Counted from the stretch's first letter, positions 28,313 to 38,694 are shown. The stretch is 52,384 nucleotides of DNA from Dehalococcoidia bacterium (GCA_016933195.1 JAFGBN010000051.1:1-52384); one strand, 5' to 3'. The notes: generated by a model from the sequence alone, not told the origin. Program-made: numbers and translations.

Positions 28313-29659
28313 CTAAATGGCATGTGGGGCTAAGCTTCCTACTTCAGCTTGCTGCACCTTCCTTGCCTTGCTTAGCCCTAACCGTTCAAAGATGCTATTT
28401 ACATATTTCAGGTAATAATTATAGTCAAAGATAGATTCTAGCTTGTCTTCGGTCAGATGGGTTGTTATTCGCTTATCTGCTTTGAGCAAATCAAGAAAGC
28501 TCCTCTTCTCCTGCCATGCCTTCATAGCGTTATCTTGCACCATCTTATAGGCTTCTTCTCGTGGTAGCCCTTCCTCTATTAAAGCTAGCAGCACTCTTTG
28601 AGAGAAGATTAACCCTTGGGTAAGCTCGAGGTTGTGACGCATATTTTCAGGGTAAACTTTGAGTCCTTTCATCACTGAGGTGAACATGGATAACATGTAG
28701 TCTAATGCTAAGCAAGAATCAGGTAGAATAATTCTCTCTGTAGAGGAATGGCTAATATCACGCTCGTGCCATAGGGCGATATTTTCCATAGAGGTCGAGG
28801 CGTAACCTCTTAATAATCTGGCAAGACCGCATATGCGCTCGCAGAGCTCAGGATTTCGCTTATGAGGCATCGCTGAGGAGCCGGTTTGTCCCGGCTGGAA
28901 AGGTTCTTCAAGTTCGAGAATTTCGGTTCGCTGGAGATTCCTAATCTCAGTGGCAAATTTTTCCAGAGAGCTGGCAAGAATTGCCAGGGTGGTCACGAAT
29001 TGGGCATGGCGGTCACGCTGGATTATCTGACTTGATACTGTGACTGGAGTCAACCCCAATTTGGCGCAGGCTATTTTCTCGATTTGAGGAGGCACGGTAG
29101 CATAGGTGCCTACCGCTCCAGAGATTTTGCCCACGGATATATTTCTCTTGGCCTCTGCCAGCCTTTGAGCATTGCGTTTCATTTCCTCAATCCAGAGGGT
29201 CATCTTTAAACCAAAAGTAGTCGGTTCGGCATGAATACCATGGGTTCGCCCCATCATAATAGTATGCTTATGTTCCATAGCTTTATTCTCTAAGATGGGA
29301 ATAAGTTTATCAACGTCTTGCTCTAAGATATTAGCTGCTTGGGTTAATTGCAGGCTCATGGCGGTATCCATAATATCTGAAGAAGTAAGACCGAGATGGA
29401 TAAAGCGAGACTCTTCACCCAGACTTTCAGCCACCGAACTAGTAAAGGCTGTCATGTCATGGTGAGTTACCTGTAGAAATTCGGCAATACGGTCTAAGTT
29501 ATAGCTAGCCTTCCTTATTTTGGGTATAGCCTCCTGGGGGATTTCGCCCAGCTCAGTCCAAGCTTCACAAACAGCTATTTCCACTTTAAGCCACTGGTCA
29601 AATTTACTTTCTTCAGACCATATTTTCTTCATCTGTGGCCGTGAATAACGCTCAATCAT
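28313..29659 (-). CDS. purB: Adenylosuccinate lyase
   Basis: GLTSSDIMDTA, MGRTHGIHAEPTTFG, GSSAMPHKRNPELCE signature. Confidence 0.97.
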   Translation of the reverse strand: MIERYSRPQMKKIWSEESKFDQWLKVEIAVCEAWTELGEIPQEAIPKIRKASYNLDRIAEFLQVTHHDMTAFTSSVAESLGEESRFIHLGLTSSDIMDTAMSLQLTQAANILEQDVDKLIPILENKAMEHKHTIMMGRTHGIHAEPTTFGLKMTLWIEEMKRNAQRLAEAKRNISVGKISGAVGTYATVPPQIEKIACAKLGLTPVTVSSQIIQRDRHAQFVTTLAILASSLEKFATEIRNLQRTEILELEEPFQPGQTGSSAMPHKRNPELCERICGLARLLRGYASTSMENIALWHERDISHSSTERIILPDSCLALDYMLSMFTSVMKGLKVYPENMRHNLELTQGLIFSQRVLLALIEEGLPREEAYKMVQDNAMKAWQEKRSFLDLLKADKRITTHLTEDKLESIFDYNYYLKYVNSIFERLGLSKARKVQQAEVGSLAPHAI

Positions 29660-29660
29660 G

Positions 29661-30119
29661 TTATCCCTCTGCTAACTCCTCTTTATATTTACGGTAGGCT
29701 TCCTTTATTTTATTATGCTTCAATCCCAAAATTTGGGCGGCAAGTAAGGCGGCATTTTTTGCTCCACTGGTGCCAATACCAACGCAGGCTACTGGGACTC
29801 CCCCGGGCATCTGGGTTATAGAGAGCAGGGCATCTATGCCCTTTAGTTCACTGGTAGGCAAAGGAACACCAATCACGGGCAGCGTTGTCCAGCTAGCAAG
29901 GATGCCTGGGAGGTGAGCAGCTCTACCGGCAGCGGCGATGATAACCTCAAAGCCTCGCCCTTCTGCCTCTAGGCCGTATTCTCGTAGCTTTTCTGGATTT
30001 CTATGGCCCGAGATAATGGAAAGCTCGTAATCAATGCCCAATTGCTTCAGCATGTCCAGCGCTGGCTGTATCAGGTCAGCATCTGTTTTGCTCCCTATAA
30101 CTATGCCCACTAATGCCAT
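29661..30119 (-). CDS. purE: 5-(carboxyamino)imidazole ribonucleotide mutase
   Basis: GIVIGSKTDADLIQPA, SGHRNPE, AAAGRAAHLPGILAS, MPGGVPVA. Confidence 0.96.
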   Translation of the reverse strand: MALVGIVIGSKTDADLIQPALDMLKQLGIDYELSIISGHRNPEKLREYGLEAEGRGFEVIIAAAGRAAHLPGILASWTTLPVIGVPLPTSELKGIDALLSITQMPGGVPVACVGIGTSGAKNAALLAAQILGLKHNKIKEAYRKYKEELAEG

Positions 30120-31385
30120 TCAGGCAATCTCCCTCAAAGAGATGTCCTTCCTGTAATAACAGCCTTCGAAATGAATATCAGGCAAGTTATGGTAAACCTT
30201 TTCTCGGGCTTCAGCTATGTCCTTGCCTCTTCCTACTACAGTGAGCACTCGCCCACCATTAGTGTAGATTATGCCATTATTACCCAATGTAGTTCCAGCA
30301 TGGAAAACAAGCAAATCCCTGTCTACATTGTCTAGCCCTTGTACAGGAAAGCCTGTTTTGTAGCTTCCGGGATAACCAGCAGAGGCCATAACCACTCCAG
30401 CGCAAGCCTCAGGGCTCCACTCTATAGTTAACTGGTCAAGATTGCCCTGAATCACTGCCATAAGTATATCAACTAAATCAGTTTTAAGAAGAGGTAAAAC
30501 AACCTGAGTTTCGGGGTCACCAAAGCGGGCGTTGTATTCTAACACCACTGGCTCTCCATCAATGACCATCAAGCCGGCATAAAGTACCCCTTTGTAAGGC
30601 ATACCTTCATTAGCCATCGCTCTAACTGTTGGCAGCAAGATGGCATTGGTAACCTTTTCTGTCATCCGGGCGGAGAAAAATCCCGGTGGACTATAGCTTC
30701 CCATTCCCCCTGTATTAGGCCCCTGGTCATTGTCCCAGATTTTTTTGTAATCGCAGGCGGGAACCATAGGTGAGACTGTCTTACCGTCGGTGAAAGCTAT
30801 CAGACTTACTTCTTGACCTGTAAGATACTCATCGATTATCACTTTGTCTCCTGCGGGGCCAAAAATTTTCGCTTCCATAATATCACTTAGAGCTTTGTTG
30901 GCTTCCTGCATTGAGTCAGCGATAATCACGCCTTTGCCCGCAGCTAATCCGTCTGCCTTAACGACGATGGGCGGCTCTTGTCGCTCAAGATATCTCTGAG
31001 CCTCGGGGTAAGAGGAGAAAACAACGCTCTTAGGACAGGAGATACCATATTTCTGCATCAAGTTTCTGGCAAAAACTTTGCTTGATTCTATTTGGGTAGC
31101 TGCTTTAGTGGGACCGAAGATGGGGATACCTAAACTATCAAAATAATCCACTATGCCTGAAGCCAGTGGTGCCTCAGGGCCGACGATAATTAAATCAATG
31201 TTTTTGTCTTTAGCTACGTTACCTAAAGCTGCTATGTCAGTGGGCTTTGTTGTCAGGTTTTCAGCTATAAGTGCTGTGCCAGCATTCCCTGGAGCGACGT
31301 AAATCTTCTCTACATTGGGACTTTGGGCAATCTTCCACACTAAAGTGTGTTCCCTGCCTCCACCACCAATAACTAATATTTTCAT
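30120..31385 (-). CDS. purD: Phosphoribosylamine--glycine ligase
   Basis: ILVIGGGGREHTLVWK, VVKADGLAAGKGVI, EYNARFGDPETQVVLPLL. Confidence 0.97.
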   Translation of the reverse strand: MKILVIGGGGREHTLVWKIAQSPNVEKIYVAPGNAGTALIAENLTTKPTDIAALGNVAKDKNIDLIIVGPEAPLASGIVDYFDSLGIPIFGPTKAATQIESSKVFARNLMQKYGISCPKSVVFSSYPEAQRYLERQEPPIVVKADGLAAGKGVIIADSMQEANKALSDIMEAKIFGPAGDKVIIDEYLTGQEVSLIAFTDGKTVSPMVPACDYKKIWDNDQGPNTGGMGSYSPPGFFSARMTEKVTNAILLPTVRAMANEGMPYKGVLYAGLMVIDGEPVVLEYNARFGDPETQVVLPLLKTDLVDILMAVIQGNLDQLTIEWSPEACAGVVMASAGYPGSYKTGFPVQGLDNVDRDLLVFHAGTTLGNNGIIYTNGGRVLTVVGRGKDIAEAREKVYHNLPDIHFEGCYYRKDISLREIA

Positions 31386-31567
31386 AATTGGCTTTTCTTT
31401 GTTGCAGAGTCTAAGTTCTGCTCTTTACGAATACGCATGATGGAACCAGCATGTTCTAAGGCCAAGCAACAATGCTCCCAACACACAGTTCTATGCCCAT
31501 AAGTGGGGCATTTGCCAAGTTTCCCTGTCGTAAATCTTTGCCCGCGCCAATAAATATATGTGCCCAC
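31382..31567 (-). CDS. Small Cys/His-rich protein (61 aa), possible metal-binding
   Basis: GTG-start ORF overlapping purD by ATGA; KCPTYGHRTVCWEHCCLALEHAG. Confidence 0.45.
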   Translation of the reverse strand: MGTYIYWRGQRFTTGKLGKCPTYGHRTVCWEHCCLALEHAGSIMRIRKEQNLDSATKKSQL

Positions 31568-31632
31568 GGCTTCTGCAACTTAAATGATTTACCTCTTCTA
31601 TGGTTGAACAAGGGTTGGAAGCAATTTTATAA

Positions 31633-31701
31633 TTATCTCTTTTTTTTCTTATGTTTGCCTCTGTTCTTTTTTACTCCCTTTAACTTAGTTCTGTTTGCCA
31701 T
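31633..31701 (-). CDS. Candidate 22-aa polybasic peptide MANRTKLKGVKKNRGKHKKKKR
   Basis: ATG begins 2 nt after the stop of the ferritin-like gene; 12 Lys/Arg of 22 residues; not in ORF track. Confidence 0.35.
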   Translation of the reverse strand: MANRTKLKGVKKNRGKHKKKKR

Positions 31702-31703
31702 TC

Positions 31704-31964
31704 TTACAAAATCTCTTTCTTTAATTTCTCAGCCTGCACAGGGTCAAAATCCTGGATTAATCTAAGCAACTCAGCAACATGTTCCTTTTCATCTTCAATG
31801 ATGTGCTCCAATGTGGTCACAGCTTCTTCGCTCCCTAGACTCTCTATATGTTGCTGATACTGGTTTATGGCTTGTAGTTCTCCTATTAGATCTTCACGGA
31901 GCATCTCCAAATCGCCCTCTATAGCCATTTGTTCATCGTCTCTTTCCTCAAAAGGATAATTCAT
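31704..31964 (-). CDS. Short (86 aa) ferritin/rubrerythrin-like two-helix protein
   Basis: EDLIGELQAINQYQQHIESL and EHIIEDEKEHVAELLRLI: Glu and ExxH-type metal ligands. Confidence 0.75.
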   Translation of the reverse strand: MNYPFEERDDEQMAIEGDLEMLREDLIGELQAINQYQQHIESLGSEEAVTTLEHIIEDEKEHVAELLRLIQDFDPVQAEKLKKEIL

Positions 31965-32018
31965 CTTCGCCTCCTTTTAATCTTATTTCGCTCTCACTCG
32001 TAAGTGTTCAATCATCCC

Positions 32019-32115
32019 GTGCCACCCTCTGAGTTCTATGTGGAGCCTACCCTAGGCGTGAGATTCTTCGCCTTCGCTTTAGAATGACAGTAGCGAAGGA
32101 CTCACAGGGTGACAC
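32019..32115. repeat. MITE/REP-like element, ~97 bp with 18-bp imperfect terminal inverted repeats
   Basis: GTGCCACCCTCTGAGTTC (32019-32036) vs reverse complement of GGACTCACAGGGTGACAC (32098-32115): 14/18 identity; internal GAGATTCTTCGCCTTCGCTTTAGAATGACAG. Confidence 0.7.
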
Positions 32116-32127
32116 CAGGTTGAGCAT

Positions 32128-33792
32128 TTATTCCCACTCTATAGTTGCAGGTGGCTTGCTAGTGATATCGTATACCACGCGGTTGACATTAGGCACTTCA
32201 TTAACTATACGGTCGGAGATTCTAGCCAGAAGATCATAGGGCAGGCGTGCCCAATCAGCGGTCATGGCGTCCTCACTGTTTATCGCTCTGACCGCTATCA
32301 AATAGCCATAAGTTCGGTAATCGCCCATCACACCCACACTCTTGACATCAGTAAGCACAGCAAAGCTTTGCCATAGCTGGCGATAAAGTTTGGCCTTTTT
32401 AATCTCGTTCATAACAATCCAATCAGCGGCTCGAAGTATCTCCAGCTTATCTTTAGTCACTTCACCGATGATACGAATAGCTAATCCGGGTCCTGGGAAT
32501 GGTTGTCGCCAAATCATGTCTTCCGGCAGCCCCAGAGCCAGTCCCACCTCCCGAACTTCATCCTTAAATAAATACCTTAGCGGCTCAATAAGAGTGAACT
32601 TCATTCTGGTTGGTAAGCCACCAACATTGTGGTGACTCTTTATCTTAGCTGAAGCTTTGGTTTGAGCAGAAGTGCTTTCGATGACATCGGGATAAAGAGT
32701 GCCCTGAGCGAGAAAATCAACCTTGCCTAATTTGGCTGCTTCCTCTTCAAAAACTTCGATAAATTCATTCCCTATCAGTTGTCGCTTTGCCTCGGGGTCT
32801 ATTACCCCTTTAAGTTGCTCCAGGAATCTGTCAGTAGCATCCACATAAACTATATCCATCTTGAGATTGCGTTTGAAGACATTAAGCACCCTTTCTGGTT
32901 CCTCACGTCGCAATAAGCCATTGTTGATAAAAATGCAAGTCAACTTATTGCCAATAGCAGGGTCAACAAGGGTAGCAGTGACTGCTGAATCAACGCCTCC
33001 AGAAAGGGCACAGACGACTCTCCCATCGCCCACTTGCTCTCTAATCTTATCTACGCTCTCGGCTATGAAGTTGGCTGATGTCCAGTTGCCCTGGCAGCCA
33101 CACACTCGATATAGGAAGTTCTGGAATATAGCCCTTCCTTGCGGTGTATGGCTTACTTCAGGGTGAAACTGTAGCCCGAAAATACCACTGTCGCTGCCTA
33201 TAATGGCAAACGGCGAGTTTTCAGTATAAGCCAGAGCTTTGAAACCAGGGGGCATTTGCATTATTTGGTCACCGTGACTCATCCATACAGGGAGGGAGGG
33301 AGGAAGGCCAGCAAAAAGTGGGCAGTTTTCGCTGCTTACATGTAGGATAGCGTGACCATATTCATGCTTTGCCCCTGAAGCAACTTCACCCCCTAACTGA
33401 TAGACCATGGCTTGCATTCCATAGCAAATGCCCATTACCGGTAGATGGCTCTCATAAATGTAAGATAAAGCCAAAGGAGCCTCAGAGTCATAAACGCTAG
33501 CTGGCCCCCCTGAGAGGATAAAGCCTCGCGGGTTAAGAGAGGCTATTTTCTCCCAGGGAGTGTCATAAGGCACAAGTTCACAATAAACATGGCATTCTCG
33601 TACACGTCTAGCAATGAGCATGCTATATTGAGAACCAAAATCAATCAATACTATGGTTTCACGTTTGCCTGGTGGAGGCTTAAGCTCAACCACAGGTTGG
33701 TCGCCATGCAATTCCCTAGCGATCTCTAGATAGGCAGATACTTCAACATCATCGCTAGCAGTAATTCGGTGGCTCTGTAGCTCGTTTTCCAT
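32128..33792 (-). CDS. guaA: GMP synthase (glutamine-hydrolysing) with ~45-aa N-terminal extension
   Basis: [51 protein letters not shown]. Confidence 0.97.
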   Translation of the reverse strand: MENELQSHRITASDDVEVSAYLEIARELHGDQPVVELKPPPGKRETIVLIDFGSQYSMLIARRVRECHVYCELVPYDTPWEKIASLNPRGFILSGGPASVYDSEAPLALSYIYESHLPVMGICYGMQAMVYQLGGEVASGAKHEYGHAILHVSSENCPLFAGLPPSLPVWMSHGDQIMQMPPGFKALAYTENSPFAIIGSDSGIFGLQFHPEVSHTPQGRAIFQNFLYRVCGCQGNWTSANFIAESVDKIREQVGDGRVVCALSGGVDSAVTATLVDPAIGNKLTCIFINNGLLRREEPERVLNVFKRNLKMDIVYVDATDRFLEQLKGVIDPEAKRQLIGNEFIEVFEEEAAKLGKVDFLAQGTLYPDVIESTSAQTKASAKIKSHHNVGGLPTRMKFTLIEPLRYLFKDEVREVGLALGLPEDMIWRQPFPGPGLAIRIIGEVTKDKLEILRAADWIVMNEIKKAKLYRQLWQSFAVLTDVKSVGVMGDYRTYGYLIAVRAINSEDAMTADWARLPYDLLARISDRIVNEVPNVNRVVYDITSKPPATIEWE

Positions 33793-33833
33793 GTTGGGAT
33801 AACGTTATGATATAACCTAGCTTATCATTCTGC

Positions 33834-33839
33834 TATACT
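33834..33839 (+). promoter_or_regulatory. Candidate -10 box upstream of tsaC/sua5
   Basis: TATACT with ATG 13 nt downstream; -35 not clear. Confidence 0.3.
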
Positions 33840-33852
33840 AGCGTCAAGAAAA

Positions 33853-34497
33853 ATGAATGCTTTACAAAGACAAATAGAAAATGGGGTCAGAATTCTTAAA
33901 CAGGGCGGGATAGTTGTTTTTCCTACTGATACAGTTTACGCTTTGGGAGCTGATGCTTTCAAGCCCAAGGCTGTGAAGAGAATTTATGAGGTAAAGAAGC
34001 GACCCAGGCAACTGGCTTTCCCGCTGCTCATTGCTGATATGTCTCAATTAACTGCTGTAGCTGAATCAATATCTGGAATTGCCTGGTTCTTGGCGAGCCA
34101 TTTTTGGCCTGGTGGCTTGACCTTAGTTCTACCCAAAGCAGATTCATTACCTGCGTATCTTGCTCGAGAGTCCAACATAGCAGTGCGCGTTCCCGACCAT
34201 CCTGTTTGTCTGGCTCTTATTCAATGTTTGGGGAATCCGATAATCGGGACCAGCGCTAATATCAGCGGCAAGCCAGCGACTTTAACTGCTGATGAAGCCA
34301 GACGACAGTTGGGAGACGGGGTTGACCTTATTATTGATGGAGGCAAATCCCCTGGCGGGGGTGAATCAACCATAGTGGACGTTACACATGAAGTCCCTGT
34401 GACTTTGCGCCAGGGCGTCATAACTCAATACAAAATTGAGGAAGCCTGTAAGGAATATTATGAGGTGAGTAACGATGCGTATTGCTCTAGGCTGTGA
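33853..34497 (+). CDS. L-threonylcarbamoyladenylate synthase (Sua5/YciO/YrdC family)
   Basis: GGIVVFPTDTVYALGADAF, KKRPRQLAFPLLIA, PIIGTSANISGKPAT. Confidence 0.93.
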   Translation: MNALQRQIENGVRILKQGGIVVFPTDTVYALGADAFKPKAVKRIYEVKKRPRQLAFPLLIADMSQLTAVAESISGIAWFLASHFWPGGLTLVLPKADSLPAYLARESNIAVRVPDHPVCLALIQCLGNPIIGTSANISGKPATLTADEARRQLGDGVDLIIDGGKSPGGGESTIVDVTHEVPVTLRQGVITQYKIEEACKEYYEVSNDAYCSRL

Positions 34498-34921
34498 CCA
34501 CCGCGGCCTCAAAATAAAACAGCCAATTATGGAATTTCTCCCGAAGCTGAATCATAGCTATCATGATTTTGGCTGCTATAGCGCTGGCTCTGTGGATTAT
34601 CCTGATGTCGCTCAGAAAGTGGCAGAGGCGGTAGCTTCAAGCGATTTCGACCATGGCATTCTAGTATGTAGCACAGGGATAGGCATGAGCATAGCAGCTA
34701 ATAAGATAAGGGGGATAAGAGCAGCTTTATGCCACGATACCTTTACCGCACAGCGAGCTCGCCAACACAATGATGCCAATGTACTATGCCTTGGAGGAGA
34801 AAGCTTGGAGACTAACCTGGCCTTGGAAATTGTCAGAACCTACCTATCCACAGATTTTGAAGGTGGCAGGCATATCCCAAGGTTGAATAAAATAGAGGCT
34901 CTGGAAACAAAGGGCTTATAA
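34475..34921 (+). CDS. rpiB: Ribose-5-phosphate isomerase B (RpiB/LacAB family)
   Basis: IALGCDHRGLKIK, VDYPDVAQKVAEAV, GILVCSTGIGMSIAANKIRGIRAAL. Confidence 0.95.
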   Translation: MRIALGCDHRGLKIKQPIMEFLPKLNHSYHDFGCYSAGSVDYPDVAQKVAEAVASSDFDHGILVCSTGIGMSIAANKIRGIRAALCHDTFTAQRARQHNDANVLCLGGESLETNLALEIVRTYLSTDFEGGRHIPRLNKIEALETKGL

Positions 34922-35132
34922 ATTCGCATCTCACTCTATTACCATCGAAGATTGTCTCCAATAGCTATCTTTTTAGCATGGATATATATTCCCACTGACG
35001 CAGACCTTGCCGGATAATGATAGCTTCCCCGGGACTGTCGCTCACCGCGAGAAGAACAAGATATTTTCATGAGCATCGCTCTTCGATTCTGTCACATTAC
35101 CTGAGTAAGATCATCATGCCTAAGTCCAGAGG

Positions 35133-35162
35133 CGGGCCATAGACCAATGATGTGATGGCCCG
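35133..35162 (+). promoter_or_regulatory. Stem-loop in ilvD leader (possible attenuator or rpiB terminator)
   Basis: CGGGCCAT (35133-35140) / ATGGCCCG (35155-35162), perfect 8-bp arms, followed by AGCTAATTTT. Confidence 0.4.
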
Positions 35163-35298
35163 AGCTAATTTTGGATAGCTACCTGAATCGAGTGATTTGA
35201 AAACTTGCTGGCAACCTTTTTGTATTTGAATTAAATTGACGATAGATAGGTATTATGCTATGTTACGCAACATAATTTATTTTAGAAAGTGTGAAGTA

Positions 35299-36966
35299 AT
35301 GAAAAGCGATGCTGTAAAGCACGGAGTTGAGCGGGCACCTCACAGGTCGCTGTTGCGCGCTGTAGGTTGTGGCTCAGACGATTGGGATAAACCTTTTATT
35401 GGAGTGATTAATAGCTTTAGCGAAGTTGTTCCCGGGCATATTCACTTACAATCCATTGCTCAAGCTGTAAAAGAAGGAATCCGTAGTCGAGGCGGGGTAC
35501 CTTTTGAAGCCAATACTATAGTTGTTTGTGATGGTATCGCCATGAATCATGCAGGAATGAAGTACAGCTTGCCCAGCAGGGAACTCATTGCTGATTCAAG
35601 TGAGGTTTTGGCTGAAGCCCATGCCTTCGATGCTTTAGTTTTTATCCCTAATTGCGACAAGGTAGTACCAGGGATGCTAATGGCAGCGGTGAGGCTTAAT
35701 TTACCTTGCGTCTTTGTGAGCGGCGGACCTATGTTGGCAGGAAAGCTTAGCAGGGAAGGGAATACCAAATCGGTTGACCTTATCTCGGTATTTCAGGCTG
35801 TGGGCGAAGTGGCTAAAGGGAAGATGACCGAAGCTGAGTTAGAGGAACTAGAAGAGGTTGCCTGTCCTGGCTGTGGCAGCTGCGCCGGAATGTTCACTGC
35901 TAATACTATGAATTGTCTCACCGAAGCTCTGGGCATGGCTTTGCCTGGCAATGGAACGATACCAGCGGTGCAAGCGCGACGAAACCTATTGGCTTATGAA
36001 GCTGGACAGCAAATAATGGAGGTACTGGCTCAGAATATCCGACCTAGAGATATTGTCACCAAAGATTCTGTTTATAATGCTTTCTCTGTAGATATGGCTT
36101 TGGGTGGCAGCACCAACTCCGTATTACATCTTGCCGCAATAGCTTATGAGGCGGGAATCGGATTTCCCTTGTCTTTGATAAATGAGATAAGTGAGCGTGT
36201 TCCGCACCTATGCAAATTGAGCCCGGCAGGCGATTATCACATTGAAGATTTGGACTTAGCTGGCGGCATTCCGGCAGTGATGCAAGAACTATCCCCATTG
36301 CTAAATCTTAAGGTGAGAACCGTGTTAGGTAAACCGTTGGGCGAAGTAATAAAAGGGGCGAAGAACAAGAACAAGGAGGTAATACGTCCTTCATCACAGC
36401 CTCATAGCATTACTGGTGGAATTAGCATATTATTTGGTAATCTGGCGCCTGAAGGTGCTGTGGTGAAAAGTGCCGCAGTGGCTTCCGAAATGCTAGTTCA
36501 TCAGGGACCAGCAAGGGTTTTCGACGGTGAAGAAGAAGCCACAGCAGCGATAATGAAAGGTGAGTTCAAGTCTGGTGAAGTAATCGTTATTCGATATGAA
36601 GGACCGAAGGGAGGTCCAGGAATGCGTGAAATGTTAACACCTACCTCTCTTCTCAGTGGCATGGGTATGGATAAAGAGGTAGCTCTTATTACTGATGGAC
36701 GTTTTTCGGGAGGTACTCGGGGCGCGGCTATTGGGCATGTCTCTCCCGAAGCAGCAGAGGGAGGTCCTATAGCTGCCTTGAGGGATGGCGATACTATCAA
36801 AATAGATATTCCCAAACATAGATTAGAAGTAGAGTTAGGCCAGGAAGAGCTAGAAAAACGATTGAATTCACTGCCCCCTTTCGAGCCTAAGGTTAGGACT
36901 GGTTATCTTAAGAGGTATAGTGACAAAGTAACTTCAGCTAGCACCGGGGCAGTATTTGCTGACTAA
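35299..36966 (+). CDS. ilvD: Dihydroxy-acid dehydratase; ORF opens at 35236
   Basis: [77 protein letters not shown]. Confidence 0.97.
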   Translation: MKSDAVKHGVERAPHRSLLRAVGCGSDDWDKPFIGVINSFSEVVPGHIHLQSIAQAVKEGIRSRGGVPFEANTIVVCDGIAMNHAGMKYSLPSRELIADSSEVLAEAHAFDALVFIPNCDKVVPGMLMAAVRLNLPCVFVSGGPMLAGKLSREGNTKSVDLISVFQAVGEVAKGKMTEAELEELEEVACPGCGSCAGMFTANTMNCLTEALGMALPGNGTIPAVQARRNLLAYEAGQQIMEVLAQNIRPRDIVTKDSVYNAFSVDMALGGSTNSVLHLAAIAYEAGIGFPLSLINEISERVPHLCKLSPAGDYHIEDLDLAGGIPAVMQELSPLLNLKVRTVLGKPLGEVIKGAKNKNKEVIRPSSQPHSITGGISILFGNLAPEGAVVKSAAVASEMLVHQGPARVFDGEEEATAAIMKGEFKSGEVIVIRYEGPKGGPGMREMLTPTSLLSGMGMDKEVALITDGRFSGGTRGAAIGHVSPEAAEGGPIAALRDGDTIKIDIPKHRLEVELGQEELEKRLNSLPPFEPKVRTGYLKRYSDKVTSASTGAVFAD

Positions 36967-36978
36967 GGTGGATATATT

Positions 36979-38673
36979 ATGAAGAAAACTGGTGCCCAGA
37001 TTCTGTGCGAAAGCCTGGTTAGAGAAGGTGTCGAAGTTATTTTTGGCATTCTTGGTGGCACTATCTTGACAATATATGATACATTGCCTGAATATCCTCA
37101 GCTTCGACATATATTGGTTCGCCATGAACAGGGAGCAGCTCATGCCGCTGATGGCTATGCCAGAGCTAGGCATAAAGCCGGTGTATGCCTGGCTACTTCA
37201 GGCCCAGGAGCTGCTAACTTGGTGACTGGAATTGCTAATGCGTATATGGACTCCTCTCCCTTAGTAGCTATAACAGGCCAGGTAGCTAGGTCTGTTATTG
37301 GCAAGGATGCTTTCCAAGAGACAGATATCACTGGCATCACCCTTCCTATCACCAAGCATAATTATCTTGTCTCCGATGCTGCAGAGCTAGCTAAAACGAT
37401 TAAAGAAGCTTTTTATATTGCACAGACAGGTAGGCCAGGCCCTGTGCTTATCGATATACCAAGGAATGTTCAGCAAGAAAAGGCGGAATTTGTTTATCCT
37501 GACAAAGTTGCTCTGCCAGGCTACAGGTTTACCTCCCGAGGTCACTCGGCTCAAATCAAAAAAGCAGCAAGGCTCATTAACGAAGCCAAGCAACCCGTTA
37601 TCATCGCTGGTAGAGGAATAATTATTTCCCAGGCTTATGCTGATTTTAGTGAATTGGCTGAGAAAGCACAGATACCAGTGGTCCATACTCTTCTGGGAAT
37701 TGCCTCCTTCCCCGGTAACCATGTACTTGATTTTGGCATGCTCGGGATGCATGGTATGGCGTGTGCCAACATGGCAGTGCAAAATGCAGACCTTATCATT
37801 GCTATTGGTATGAGGTTTGATGACCGTGCTACAGCGGACCCCAAAGGTTTTGCTCCTAACGCCCGTGTTATTCACATTGATATCGACCCCGCGGAGATAG
37901 GAAAGAATGTGAGAGTGGACGTACCTATAGTCGGGGATGTTAAGGATGTGCTGAAGGCTATAAATAAGGAAATTGACTGTAGAAATCATCTGGAGTGGCT
38001 CTCCCATCTGGACCAATGGAGGTACGAACATCCATCTTTGGCAATCAGGCAGAATGATGAGGTGTTGCCTCAATATGTTATCCAGCAGATTTACGAAGCT
38101 ACCCAAGGCGATGCCACGGTAGTTACCGGCGTGGGGCAGAATCAAATGTGGGCAGCACAGCATTTTATTTACACTAAGCCAAACAGCCTTATTTCCTCAG
38201 GTGGCTTGGGCACAATGGGGTTTGAACTTCCCGCTGCCATAGGGGCTAAAGTGGGTTGCCCTGAGGAAGTGGTATGGTGTATTGCTGGCGATGGTGGTTT
38301 TCAAATGACTATACAAGAACTGGCTACCATAGCCCAGGAGAACATCGGTGTAAAGATAGCAATTATCAATAATGGTTATCTTGGTATGATAAGACAATGG
38401 CAGGAATTTTTTTACCAGCGTCACTATGTTGATTCAAAGCTTTGGAATCCTGATTTTGTCAAGATTGCCGAAGCCTATGATATTCCTGGAATCAGGGTGG
38501 AGCGTAGGGATGAGGTAGCTACAACCATACATAAGGCAATGGATTGCCCCGGACCTTTTCTTATAGATTTTGTTGTTGAGCCGGAGGAGAACGTTTATCC
38601 TATGGTGCCGCCTGGAGAAAGCTTAGCCACTTTATTAGAAACACCTAAGCCAGAGGCGGTGAGCAACTATTGA
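36979..38673 (+). CDS. ilvB: Acetolactate synthase large subunit
   Basis: FGILGGTIL, VRHEQGAAHAADGYARA, GDGGFQMTIQELATIAQENIGVKIAIINNGYLGMIRQWQ. Confidence 0.97.
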   Translation: MKKTGAQILCESLVREGVEVIFGILGGTILTIYDTLPEYPQLRHILVRHEQGAAHAADGYARARHKAGVCLATSGPGAANLVTGIANAYMDSSPLVAITGQVARSVIGKDAFQETDITGITLPITKHNYLVSDAAELAKTIKEAFYIAQTGRPGPVLIDIPRNVQQEKAEFVYPDKVALPGYRFTSRGHSAQIKKAARLINEAKQPVIIAGRGIIISQAYADFSELAEKAQIPVVHTLLGIASFPGNHVLDFGMLGMHGMACANMAVQNADLIIAIGMRFDDRATADPKGFAPNARVIHIDIDPAEIGKNVRVDVPIVGDVKDVLKAINKEIDCRNHLEWLSHLDQWRYEHPSLAIRQNDEVLPQYVIQQIYEATQGDATVVTGVGQNQMWAAQHFIYTKPNSLISSGGLGTMGFELPAAIGAKVGCPEEVVWCIAGDGGFQMTIQELATIAQENIGVKIAIINNGYLGMIRQWQEFFYQRHYVDSKLWNPDFVKIAEAYDIPGIRVERRDEVATTIHKAMDCPGPFLIDFVVEPEENVYPMVPPGESLATLLETPKPEAVSNY

Positions 38674-38694
38674 GGTTATTTCTAGAGAGGCAAA

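Noticed and set aside
31472-31765. 97-aa plus-strand ORF with hydrophobic stretch
   Set aside because: Arises from the T-rich complement of a Lys-rich minus-strand segment and overlaps the ferritin-like gene; likely artefact.
37387-38163. 258-aa minus-strand ORF inside ilvB
   Set aside because: Fully antisense to a well-supported acetolactate synthase gene; no recognisable domain, low-complexity shadow-frame character.
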